Origin: Cryobacterium psychrophilum | GTDB lineage: Bacteria > Actinomycetota > Actinomycetes > Actinomycetales > Microbacteriaceae | Assembly: GCF_004365915.1 (NCBI RefSeq) | Contig: NZ_SODI01000001.1 | Location: forward strand, 2,418,001 to 2,482,000 | Direction: 5' to 3' | Length of the DNA: 64,000 nucleotides | In this document: piece by piece, positions 10,102 through 18,526 of the stretch | Layout: the number at the start of each line of letters is the position of its first letter | Numbering within the stretch: the stretch's first letter is position 1 | Made by a program: the position numbers and the translations under genes | Notes under the pieces: model-generated | What the model was told of the DNA's origin: nothing | Seen by the model: the letters and a program-made list of their open reading frames with translations, nothing else | Databases searched by the model: none

Positions 10102-10338
10102 CTATCCGAAAACGGCCTCAACGTAGCGGTACTCCACGGCCGTGGGCCGAAGGGGCGTGGTGGACCCCTCGAACTCAAGACCGGCCCCGCGGGAGTAGAG
10201 ATAGCGTTTTCCCGCCTCCGCCGGGATCTCGATCCGTGCCTGCGGATCCCCGGAATCGAGGAACTCGGTCGTGACGGTCTTGCCTTGGAGTGGGCCATCC
10301 GTTAACTTCGCGGTGTAGGTGCCCTGCGTTGTTCCCAT
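10102..10338 (-). CDS. Hypothetical protein (78 aa)
   Basis: Small gene convergent with the Tad operon. The chosen ATG at 10338 has AGGA about 10 bases upstream. A longer frame would add 47 residues of low-complexity, non-protein-like sequence. The protein starts MGTTQGTYTAKLTDGPLQGK and is hydrophilic, beta-strand-like, with no signal peptide or membrane segment. I recognise no family. It is divergent from topA, with about 200 bases of shared upstream region. Confidence 0.6.
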   Translation of the reverse strand: MGTTQGTYTAKLTDGPLQGKTVTTEFLDSGDPQARIEIPAEAGKRYLYSRGAGLEFEGSTTPLRPTAVEYRYVEAVFG

Positions 10339-10539
10339 GGCACTATTGTCCTCGCCGGGGGCGAAGTCGCAAGAGCTGATTTCACACCGGCCAACGCGGT
10401 CCCGAATGCCCGCAGAGCGGATGCTGCACGGAAGCGAATGCCGGACTCCCTCGTCCCCCCAATTAGGCGGGTACGCCATTCGGGTGTGTATGGTGTGCTT
10501 TGGTCAATCTATCGGCCACTACGTATAAAGAGGAGTCAG

Positions 10540-13500
10540 GTGCCAGGCACGAAGAAGCTGGTCATTGTCGAATCGCCGACAAAAATGAAGTCGATCGCGG
10601 CGTATCTGGGCGACGGGTACGAGGTTTTATCCTCGGTTGGGCACATTCGAGACCTCATCGAGCCGAAAAACCTGCCCGTTGAGCTGAAGAAGGGCGCGCT
10701 CGGCCGGTTCTCGGTGGATGTGGAAAACGGCTTCGAGCCGTACTACGTGGTGTCCGATGCCAAGAAGAAGACCGTCAGCGAACTCAAACGTGCGCTGAAG
10801 AACGCCGATGAACTCCTGCTCGCAACTGATGAGGACCGCGAAGGAGAGGCCATTGCCTGGCATCTCCTGCAGGTGCTGCAGCCCAAGGTCCCCGTGAAGC
10901 GCATGGTCTTCCATGAGATCACGAAAGACGCCATCCTCGCGGCCAAGGACAACACCCGCGACCTCGACACCGCCCTCGTCGATGCGCAGGAAACCCGACG
11001 CATCCTCGACCGCATCTACGGGTACGAGCTTTCTCCCGTGCTGTGGCGCAAGGTTGGCCCCGGCCTCTCCGCCGGGCGCGTGCAGTCCGCCGCGACCCGT
11101 CTTGTGGTGGACCGCGAACGCGAACGCCTCGCCTTCGTCTCCGCCGGCTACTGGGACCTGCTCGCTCGCCTCGCAGCGTCGACCGCCGATACCGAGCAGG
11201 GCTTCGACGCCAAGCTCGTGCGCCTGAACGGTGAGCGCATCGCCACCGGTGGCGACTTCGATGACTCCGGCCAGCTCAAGCCCACCGTGAAGGCCGCCAC
11301 GCTCGACGAGGCCTCCGCCCACGCCCTCACCACGGCGCTCCAGGAACCGAACGTCAACATCGAGGTGACCAAGGTCACCTCCAAGCCCTACCGACGCAGC
11401 CCCGCCGCCCCATTCACGACGTCGACCCTGCAGCAGGAAGCAGCCCGCAAGCTGCGGTTCACCGCGCGCCAGACCATGAGCGTGGCCCAGTCGCTGTATG
11501 AAAACGGGTACATCACCTACATGCGTACGGACTCGCCGTCGCTCGGGCAGCAGGCGCTCTCGGCCGCCCGCACCCAGGCCGCTGCGCTCTATGGTCCCGA
11601 AACCGTTCCCGATGCGCCCCGCGCCTACAAGGGCAAGAGCAAGAACGCTCAGGAGGCCCACGAAGCCATCCGCCCGTCCGGCGACACGTTCCGCACGCCG
11701 GCCTCGCTCGAGTCCAGCCTGCGCGGCAACGACTTCAAGCTCTACGACCTCATCTGGAAGCGCACCGTCGCCTCGCAGATGATGGACGCGACCGGTTCGA
11801 CGGCGTCCGTGACCATTGCGGCCGGCCCGACCGGTACGGCAGCGCACCCCGCAGCATCAGGTGCCCTCGCCGAATTCACGGCCAGCGGAACCGTCATCAC
11901 GTTCCGCGGTTTCATGCTCGCCTACGAGGAGTCGAAGGACGAGGAGCGCAACGCCCCGACCGACGCGACCGAATCCAAGCTGCCCCCGCTCGAAGAGGGC
12001 CAAACCCTCGCGCTGCTCGATCTGGAGGCCAAGGGCCACGAGACCACGCCGGCCGCTCGGTACACCGAGGCGAGCCTGGTGAAGAAGCTCGAGGAACTTG
12101 GCATCGGCCGGCCCTCCACGTTCGCGTCGATCATCTCCACCATCACGGACCGCGGTTACGTCACTCCACGCGGCCAGTCGCTTGTACCCAACTGGATTGC
12201 CTTCTCGGTGGTGCGTCTGCTCGAAGAATTCTTCAGCGATCTCGTGGAGTACGACTTCACCGCGGAGATGGAAGATGACCTCGACCGCATCGCCGGCGGA
12301 GAGGCCAACCGCCTCGACTGGCTGACGAGCTTCTACTTCGGCTCCGACAAGCACCGCGGCCTGCGCAATGTGATTGACAACCTGGGTGAAATCGACGCGC
12401 GCACCATCAACTCGATCGCCATCGACGAGGAAATCACCCTCCGCATCGGCAAGTATGGGCCCTACCTCGAGGTCATTGACCCGGATGCCGCCCCGGAGGC
12501 ACCGCCACGCCGCGTGAACATTCCACCGGCGCTCGCGCCCGATGAGCTGACCCCGGCGAAGGCACGCGAACTCATCGACGCCCCCGTCATCACCGACCGT
12601 GTGATCGGCATCAATCCCGACAACGGCAAAGAGGTCGTGGCGAAGGACGGCCGCTTCGGACCGTACGTCACCGAGCTCGACCCCGCGCCGATCGTCGACC
12701 CGGCCGTGGCAGCAGCAGCAGCAGCGGCCGCCGCCGCCCTCGCGGCGTCGATCGTCACCGAAACCGTCGACCCTGCCACCGGCGAAGTGAAGCCCGTCAA
12801 GCCCAAGCGCAAGCCGGCCGCCAAGAAGGTCGCTGCCGCCGACAAGCCGCGCACAGCCTCCATCTTCAAATCAATGGACCTCGCCACCGTGGACCTCGAG
12901 ACCGCCCTGCGCCTCCTGGCCCTGCCGCGAGTGGTGGGAATCGACCCGGAGACCTCCTCGGAGATCACAGCGCAGAACGGCAAGTTCGGCCCGTACCTGA
13001 AGAAGGGCGTCGACACCCGGTCGCTCACGAGCGAGGACCAGATCTTCGAGATCGACCTCGCCGGTGCCGTGGAACTCTACGCGCAGCCCAAGTACGGCGC
13101 TCGTCGCGCCTCGAGCGCATTGAAGGAATTCGAAGCGCCCGACCCGGAGAGCGGCAAGGCGATCAAGATCAAGGATGGTCGTTTCGGTGCTTACGTCACC
13201 GACGGAGTCACAAACGCCACCATCCCGAAGTCCGAGAACGTGGAGGAGATCGATTTCGATCGCGCGGTCGAGTTGCTCTCGGATAAGCGCGCCAAGGGAC
13301 CGGCCGCGCCGCGCGCGAAGAAGGCTCCGGCGAAAAAGCCCGCCGTGAAGAAGGCGCCCACTGCGGCGGCGAAGGCCGCGACGGCCAAGAAGGCCGCCGC
13401 CACCCGCGCCGCCAACGCGGCCAAGAAGGCCGCGGACGCCGGCACCACGCCGGTACCGGCCAAGAAGGCGACGGCCAAAAAGGTCCCCACCGCGGCGGCG

Positions 13501-13572
13501 AAGGCCGCGACGGCCAAGAAGGCCGCCGCTACCCGCGCCGCCAACGCGGCCAAGAAGGCAGCGGGGGAGTGA
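10540..13572 (+). CDS. topA: DNA topoisomerase I
   Basis: Type IA topoisomerase that relaxes negative supercoils by single-strand passage. Seen: Toprim start KKLVIVESPTK with ATDEDREGEAI (the acidic DxDxE cluster), the catalytic Tyr in YITYMRTDSPS, and three C-terminal repeat domains with G-x-F-G-P-Y motifs (for example NGKFGPYLKKG) as in actinobacterial TopA, which lack classic zinc fingers. The tail (about residues 920-1010) is a Lys/Ala-rich basic extension. The GTG at 10540 has GAGGAG 6 bases upstream. The frame upstream of it is not protein-like. The stop overlaps the tmk start by 4 bases (GTGA). Confidence 0.97.
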   Translation: MPGTKKLVIVESPTKMKSIAAYLGDGYEVLSSVGHIRDLIEPKNLPVELKKGALGRFSVDVENGFEPYYVVSDAKKKTVSELKRALKNADELLLATDEDREGEAIAWHLLQVLQPKVPVKRMVFHEITKDAILAAKDNTRDLDTALVDAQETRRILDRIYGYELSPVLWRKVGPGLSAGRVQSAATRLVVDRERERLAFVSAGYWDLLARLAASTADTEQGFDAKLVRLNGERIATGGDFDDSGQLKPTVKAATLDEASAHALTTALQEPNVNIEVTKVTSKPYRRSPAAPFTTSTLQQEAARKLRFTARQTMSVAQSLYENGYITYMRTDSPSLGQQALSAARTQAAALYGPETVPDAPRAYKGKSKNAQEAHEAIRPSGDTFRTPASLESSLRGNDFKLYDLIWKRTVASQMMDATGSTASVTIAAGPTGTAAHPAASGALAEFTASGTVITFRGFMLAYEESKDEERNAPTDATESKLPPLEEGQTLALLDLEAKGHETTPAARYTEASLVKKLEELGIGRPSTFASIISTITDRGYVTPRGQSLVPNWIAFSVVRLLEEFFSDLVEYDFTAEMEDDLDRIAGGEANRLDWLTSFYFGSDKHRGLRNVIDNLGEIDARTINSIAIDEEITLRIGKYGPYLEVIDPDAAPEAPPRRVNIPPALAPDELTPAKARELIDAPVITDRVIGINPDNGKEVVAKDGRFGPYVTELDPAPIVDPAVAAAAAAAAAALAASIVTETVDPATGEVKPVKPKRKPAAKKVAAADKPRTASIFKSMDLATVDLETALRLLALPRVVGIDPETSSEITAQNGKFGPYLKKGVDTRSLTSEDQIFEIDLAGAVELYAQPKYGARRASSALKEFEAPDPESGKAIKIKDGRFGAYVTDGVTNATIPKSENVEEIDFDRAVELLSDKRAKGPAAPRAKKAPAKKPAVKKAPTAAAKAATAKKAAATRAANAAKKAADAGTTPVPAKKATAKKVPTAAAKAATAKKAAATRAANAAKKAAGE
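13363..13559 (+). repeat. Two 68-bp direct repeats encoding the basic tail of TopA
   Basis: Bases 13363-13430 and 13492-13559 are identical except for one base. Both encode AAAKAATAKKAAATRAANAA-like Lys/Ala sequence. They are in frame, so unequal exchange would change tail length by a multiple of three. Confidence 0.85.
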
Positions 13573-14186
13573 CCGGACTTTTCATCACGCTCGAGGGCGG
13601 CGACGGCGCGGGGAAATCCACCCAGGCACAGCTGCTCACTGACTGGCTCGAGGGCGAGGGGCGCACGGTTGTGCGCTCCCGCGAGCCGGGAGGCACCGAG
13701 GTGGGTGTGGAGATTCGCGAGATCGTGCTGCACCATCGTGGTGAAATCGCGCCGCGGGCCGAGGCTCTGCTGTACGCGGCCGATCGTGCCCAGCACGTCG
13801 CCACCAAGCTGCGCCCGGCGCTGGCCCGCGGTGAGGTAATCGTGCAGGACCGCTACATCGACTCATCCGTGGCCTATCAGGGAGCCGGCCGGGTCCTCGG
13901 CGCCGACGAGGTGCGAAACCTGTCGCTGTGGGCGGCCGAGGGGTTGCTTCCCGACCTCACGATCCTGCTCGACCTCAACGAGACGGATGCCCGCGGTCGA
14001 CTCGACGCCGCCAACAAGCGTTTCGACCGGCTCGAGGCGGAGAAGAACGATTTCCATGCGCGTGTGCGCGCCGCGTTCCTGGCCCTGGCCGCCAGCGAAC
14101 CTGAGCGGTTTCTCGTGCTCGATGCCGCGGCATCCGTTGACACGATCGCCGCGCAGGTTCGTGCTCGTGTCGCCGCGCTGCTCTAA
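13569..14186 (+). CDS. tmk: Thymidylate kinase
   Basis: Phosphorylates dTMP to dTDP for DNA synthesis. Its 205 residues match the usual length. Seen: P-loop EGGDGAGKST near the N-terminus, the DR(Y/x) motif in QDRYIDSSVAYQGAGR, and the lid region with RFDRLE. The GTG start at 13569 overlaps the topA stop, giving a topA-tmk-holB replication cluster that is common in actinobacteria. A 133-base gap without a gene separates it from holB. Confidence 0.96.
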   Translation: MTGLFITLEGGDGAGKSTQAQLLTDWLEGEGRTVVRSREPGGTEVGVEIREIVLHHRGEIAPRAEALLYAADRAQHVATKLRPALARGEVIVQDRYIDSSVAYQGAGRVLGADEVRNLSLWAAEGLLPDLTILLDLNETDARGRLDAANKRFDRLEAEKNDFHARVRAAFLALAASEPERFLVLDAAASVDTIAAQVRARVAALL

Positions 14187-14307
14187 CCGCGCGGCGCCCT
14201 CGGCGCGCCCGAAACGGGGGCCCGCGACGGTAACCGGCGTAGCGGCCACCGAAACCGCGCGCGGGCTGACGCCCGCTCGCCAGGGCGCCATTGTCGGCTT
14301 CGGAAGG

Positions 14308-14313
14308 TAGCCT
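14308..14313 (+). promoter_or_regulatory. Possible -10 box (TAGCCT) for leaderless holB
   Basis: TAGCCT ends 6 bases before the ATG at 14320, with no Shine-Dalgarno between. Confidence 0.45.
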
Positions 14314-14319
14314 AGCTTC

Positions 14320-15459
14320 ATGGCAGTGTGGGAAAACCTGACGGGACAGGCTGAGGCCATCGCGATCTTTCGCGCGGCGGCGGAAGCGGACTCCTCGTCG
14401 TCAATGACGCATGCGTGGCTCATCACGGGGCCGCCGGGCTCCGGCCGCTCCAACCTGGCCTACGCGTTCGCGGCCGCGCTGATCTGCCCCGGCACCCCCG
14501 AGGGCGACCGCGACGCCATCCGTCAGGTGGAGGCGCGCACGCACCCCGATCTGAGCGTGCTCACGACCGACGGGGTCATCATCAAGATGGCCACCGTGAA
14601 AGAGGCCGTCGCCCGCTCGCAATACTCACCCTCGGTGGGGCGCTACCGCGTGATCGTCGTCGAAGACGCCGACCGCATGGTGGAGCGCACGAGCAACGTG
14701 CTGCTCAAGGCGCTCGAAGAGCCGCCCGAGCGCACGGTGTGGATCCTCTGCGCGCCGAGCGAGGCCGACCTGCTGCCCACGATCCGTTCGCGGGTGCGCA
14801 CGGTGCGGCTGCGCGTTCCGAGCATCGGCGACGTCGCCGACCTGCTCGTGGAACGTGACGGTGTTGACCCGGTCATCGCCGAGCTTTCCGCACGGCAGGC
14901 GCAGAGCCACATTGGTATGGCCCGTCGGCTCGCGACGAACCCCGAGGCACGGCTGCGACGCGAGGAGACCCTGCGAACGGCCCTCGGCATCCGTTCGGTA
15001 TCGACGGCCGTCAACGCGGCCGCGCGACTGCTGGCCATCGCCGGCGACGACGCGAAGGCGATCACGATCGAGCGAGATGCCGCCGAACGTGCGGGCGTGC
15101 TGCGCTCGCTCGGCGTGGAGCCTGGCCAGTCGGTTCCGACCGGGTTGCGCAGCCAGATTAAGGCGCTCGAAGACGATCAAAAGCGCCGCGCGACCCGAAG
15201 CCTGCGGGACGGCATTGACCGCATTCTCGTGGACCTCACGTCGTTGTACCGGGATGTGATGATGGTGCAGCTCGGCCGAGAGAAGTCCGTGATTAACCTT
15301 GAGCTTGCTGCCGAGCTGCACAGCGCCGGTGCGTCCAGCGCTCCCGCAGCTACCGTGGCCACACTGGATGCGATCGCCCTGGCTCGTACGCGAATTCAAT
15401 CCAACGTTGCACCGGCACTGGCGCTCGAGGCCATGCTCGTATCAGCCATCAGGCGCTAG
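14320..15459 (+). CDS. holB: DNA polymerase III subunit delta prime
   Basis: Clamp-loader subunit of the replicative polymerase. Its 379 residues fit the actinobacterial form. Seen: ITGPPGSGRSNLAY, a P-loop-like sequence with Arg in place of the usual Lys as expected for the non-hydrolysing delta prime subunit, then VVEDADRMVERTSNVLLKAL and EEPPERTVWILC typical of clamp-loader AAA+ proteins. The zinc-binding Cys cluster of gamma/tau is not evident, also as expected for many actinobacterial HolB proteins. The ATG at 14320 lies 6 bases after TAGCCT. Confidence 0.93.
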   Translation: MAVWENLTGQAEAIAIFRAAAEADSSSSMTHAWLITGPPGSGRSNLAYAFAAALICPGTPEGDRDAIRQVEARTHPDLSVLTTDGVIIKMATVKEAVARSQYSPSVGRYRVIVVEDADRMVERTSNVLLKALEEPPERTVWILCAPSEADLLPTIRSRVRTVRLRVPSIGDVADLLVERDGVDPVIAELSARQAQSHIGMARRLATNPEARLRREETLRTALGIRSVSTAVNAAARLLAIAGDDAKAITIERDAAERAGVLRSLGVEPGQSVPTGLRSQIKALEDDQKRRATRSLRDGIDRILVDLTSLYRDVMMVQLGREKSVINLELAAELHSAGASSAPAATVATLDAIALARTRIQSNVAPALALEAMLVSAIRR

Positions 15460-15485
15460 CCACCCGATTCGATAGAAGGAATCCG

Positions 15486-17021
15486 ATGACACACCATCCC
15501 CGCCTGATTGCTGTTCTTGCCGGCGCTGTCGTACTCACGCTCGGGCTCAGTGGGTGCGTGTCAGCTTTCATTCCCAAGGCTGCTCCCACAACCTCTACTC
15601 CCACGGGCGAGGCCGTGGATTCTGCACTCGCCCCGTTCTACGGCCAGGTTCTCCAGTGGAGCGACTGCGACAACGAAATGCAGTGCGCCACGGCGATCGC
15701 GCCCCTCGACTACAGCGACCCCGGTGCCGGCGAGATAGATATCGCGCTCGTGCGTCACCCGACGACGAGCGGCGACCGGGTCGGTTCTCTGCTCGTCAAC
15801 CCCGGCGGGCCGGGGGCGTCGGGTTACGACATCGTGAAGAACTCCCTGGACTTCGTAACGGATGACGTGCTGCAGTCCAGTTTCGACATCGTCGGGTTCG
15901 ACCCGCGCGGGGTCGGTCGGTCCTCGGCCGTAACCTGCTACCAACCCGAGCAAATGGACGAATACCTCTACGGCCTCACGACCGCGGCGCGGGGAACGGA
16001 TGCCTGGATCGCCGAGCTCGAGGCCTCGTCGGCCGACTTCGGTGCCGCCTGTGCGGAGAACACCGGCCCCTTGCTCGCGCATGTCGACACCGAAAGTGCT
16101 GCACGCGACCTCGACCTGCTGCGGGCCGTGCTCGGCGACGAGAAGCTGAACTACCTCGGTTACTCCTATGGCACCTACCTCGGAGCCACATTTGCCGAGC
16201 TGTTTCCGGACAAGGTCGGCCGCCTCGCTCTCGACGGCGCGCTCGACCCGTCCACCACCAACTTTCAGGTGACCGAGCTGCAGGCCAAGGGCTTTGAGAG
16301 TGCGCTGCGCGCCTACCTTGAGGCGTGCCTGGTGGGGGAGGACTGCCCGTTCAGCGGTACCGTGGACGACGCGATGAACACGGTGGGCGCGCTCCTCGCC
16401 TCCGTTGACGTCAGCCCGATCATCGCTGGCGACGGCCGTCAGCTCGGCTCGAACGCGCTGCTCACCGCCATCATTACCCCGCTCTACCAGCAGGCGGCCT
16501 GGCCGATGCTGAGCCAGATGTTCGCGGGTGTGATGACGAACGACGTCACCGCGGCCTTCGGACTGGCGGACCAGTACAACGGCCGCCAGGCGGACGGCAG
16601 CTACCTCGACAACTCCAGCGAGGCCTTCTCGGCCATCAATTGCGTGGACTACGCCTACAACGACGACCCCGCGTCCATGCGCGCGCAGGCCGCCGAGATC
16701 GAGACCGCGGCGCCGATCATTGGCAAGTACATGAGCTTTGGCGACATCGGTTGCGCCAACTGGCCGTACAAGTTCAGCGGGGAGCGGGGAGAGATCCACG
16801 CCACGGGAGCCGCACCCATCCTCGTCATCGGTACGACGAACGACCCGGCCACGCCTTATGCCTGGGCGCAGAGCCTGTCGGAGCAGCTCGACAGCGGCAC
16901 CCTCGTGACGTACGAGGGTGAGGGGCACACGGCCTACAACAAGGGAAGCGACTGCGTGAACCGCGTCGTCGACGACTACCTCGTCAAGGGCACGGTGCCG
17001 AGCGAGGATCCGATGTGTTGA
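15486..17021 (+). CDS. Secreted alpha/beta hydrolase lipoprotein (S33/TAP-like)
   Basis: Exported hydrolase of the tripeptidyl-aminopeptidase-like S33 group. Seen: signal peptide with lipobox LSGC (Cys near residue 23), the oxyanion region NPGGPGASG, the nucleophile elbow GYSYGTYLG (Ser near residue 221), a likely acid residue in IGTTNDPATP and the His in GEGHTAYNKGSDC within the C-terminal TAP-like domain. It is 511 residues, normal for the Streptomyces SlpD/SlpE group. The substrate is unknown: peptides or esters. ATAGAAGGA precedes the ATG at 15486. It ends about 100 bases before the tRNA gene. Confidence 0.9.
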   Translation: MTHHPRLIAVLAGAVVLTLGLSGCVSAFIPKAAPTTSTPTGEAVDSALAPFYGQVLQWSDCDNEMQCATAIAPLDYSDPGAGEIDIALVRHPTTSGDRVGSLLVNPGGPGASGYDIVKNSLDFVTDDVLQSSFDIVGFDPRGVGRSSAVTCYQPEQMDEYLYGLTTAARGTDAWIAELEASSADFGAACAENTGPLLAHVDTESAARDLDLLRAVLGDEKLNYLGYSYGTYLGATFAELFPDKVGRLALDGALDPSTTNFQVTELQAKGFESALRAYLEACLVGEDCPFSGTVDDAMNTVGALLASVDVSPIIAGDGRQLGSNALLTAIITPLYQQAAWPMLSQMFAGVMTNDVTAAFGLADQYNGRQADGSYLDNSSEAFSAINCVDYAYNDDPASMRAQAAEIETAAPIIGKYMSFGDIGCANWPYKFSGERGEIHATGAAPILVIGTTNDPATPYAWAQSLSEQLDSGTLVTYEGEGHTAYNKGSDCVNRVVDDYLVKGTVPSEDPMC

Positions 17022-17123
17022 TCTCCGACCGCGCGTCGTGGCGAGGCGTGTACAACATGACTCCTCGAACAGGCTAAGCTTAGTTCTTGTGTCACCGACC
17101 GCCCTACGGGGTGATCTGGTATC

Positions 17124-17199
17124 GCCGCCTTAGCTCAGTTGGTAGAGCATCTCACTCGTAATGAGAAGGTCGTCAGTTCGATTCTGACAGGCGGCTCCA
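17124..17199 (+). tRNA. tRNA-Thr (anticodon CGT)
   Basis: Complete cloverleaf: 7-bp acceptor stem GCCGCCT/AGGCGGC, D-loop with AGCTCAGTTGGTAGAGC, anticodon stem TCTCA/TGAGA with loop CTCGTAA (anticodon CGT, reads ACG), T-loop GTTCGATTC, discriminator T and encoded CCA at 17197-17199. Its 3' half is the attachment site of the adjoining island. Confidence 0.97.
17152..17197 (+). repeat. attL: 3' part of tRNA-Thr, direct repeat with 29452-29497
   Basis: Forty-six bases covering the anticodon arm to the 3' end of the tRNA match 29452-29497 at 45 of 46 positions (G at 17165, A at 29465). The integrase stop codon begins one base after the CCA. This is the standard arrangement of an island integrated in a tRNA gene. 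Confidence 0.88.
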
Positions 17200-17781
17200 T
17201 TAAATGTCCTGGTTAGACGGGGTTTCTGGGGAAGCATCAGCGGTGCTGTGCAGCTGTTTCGACGTATTTGCCCACAATTTGCCCACATTTGTTTTTATTG
17301 CGCGGTTATTTAGGGCCTCTGCAACAGCGTCTAGATCGTCTTCGAAGAGGTCGCTGTAGACGTCCAAAGTCATCGCTGCCGAGGCCTGCCCGAGCATTCG
17401 CTGCACAGAGAGCACGCTCGTCCCGGAAGATATAGCCAAAGACGCAGCTGTGTGTCGCAGGGAGTGCGGGGTGATCGCGGGTAATTCCGTAGGGCGCTGT
17501 CTGAGCTGTACGACTGCGGCGAAAAATGTTCGGCGGCGAAAGTTTCCGCTTCGGAACACTTCACGACTCGGCGATGTGAAGAGGAGATCGTCGCGGTGCT
17601 TGCCCGCGCATTGGGACTCGAGCATCTCGGCTAAAATGCCCGTGAATGGTACCGAACGTCGCTCGTGGATATTACCGGACGCATCTCTGCACTTAATCCA
17701 GAGCAGACCGAGTCCTTCTTGCGATATCGTGCCGGTCTTTCGACCGTGACAATTCTTGGCAACGACGAGGTACTCGATCGA
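17200..17781 (-). pseudogene. int: Truncated tyrosine integrase (C-terminal catalytic part)
   Basis: C-terminal half of an island integrase that recombines attP with the tRNA-Thr site. Seen: RRSVPF-type strand, NFRRR, the second catalytic Arg box HSLRHTAASLA, the second His region with QRMLGQASAAMT and the nucleophile Tyr in TLDVYSDLF. The N-terminal arm/core-binding domains and the first catalytic Arg are missing, and a TAG closes the frame at 17782-17784. The first ATG (17625) would give 141 residues, against 370-400 for the family. It ends one base from the tRNA, the expected position for the cognate integrase. A recombinase lacking the first Arg should be inactive. Confidence 0.85.
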
Positions 17782-17877
17782 CTAAAGGCCCTTCACGAAG
17801 CGCTCGCGTCACCGCCCCGTTTCGATGGTGAAGTAGCAGAGTCAGACCCTCCTGACCGCGACCATGACGGCTAGAAA

Positions 17878-18526
17878 CGATTGTTATTGACCACCTGCAA
17901 GAGCAATTTTCACGGGCGCGACTTTCCGCGGGATAGAGGTGCTCGAAGCTCGTCACCGACATTGAGACGCCGAATCGCCGGCTATCAATTTTTCCGGGCG
18001 TAGAGCGGGACGAACCTGGCCGGTCGAGGTTTGCCCGGTTCTGTCGCTTTGGGGTATATGCCAGCCTGACGTCAGTGGCTCGACTCGAAACCGTCAGGTA
18101 GAAGCCGCATTCGTCTTTTCCTGACGCCGGTCACAGACGGTCTCTGCGCTTATCTGGACGGACTTTGGTCTTGGGGCGAGGGGATTGCCCACCAGCGGCC
18201 AGGGGTGTCCAAGCATGCTCGAGTGCAGCGGGGTGAACGCCATGCTCGTGTCCCACGACCGAGACGAAGCTCTTTCCTTCGGACAGCAGGTCGGCGCACC
18301 GGCGGGTGTTTTCGATGCACCGATCGTTGTCCGCGTCGCAGCGCTTCTCGTCGATGTGGTGCTGACGCGGTCGACTGCGCATTCGGACGCCTCACGGTGC
18401 AGCACGACCGCAGCGGCGGGACCGCACGGGTTCACGCCATGGTGCGGCCCGAGCAGCCCTCGCGCCGACCACCGACCACCGACCGAGGCAACGCGACCGT
18501 CGTCGGTGTCCGGTCGACGTGTGCCA
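17878..18526. other. Decayed spacer in the island, no supportable gene
   Basis: About 650 bases between the integrase remnant and the adenylation gene. Frames on both strands are open but rich in Arg/Pro/Ser and not protein-like. One plus-strand frame contains VSHDRDEALSFG, resembling the region after Walker B of ABC import ATPases, but nothing else of that fold is present. Likely mutated relic DNA. Confidence 0.5.

Noticed and set aside
13340..13570. Repeats in topA considered as a CRISPR or other array
   Set aside because: Only two copies, in frame, encoding a Lys/Ala tail, with no regular spacers.
17665..17874. Plus-strand frame (69 aa) starting at GTG 17665 with balanced charged residues
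   Set aside because: It lies antisense to the integrase remnant, whose frame shows clear recombinase motifs, and it has no ribosome site.
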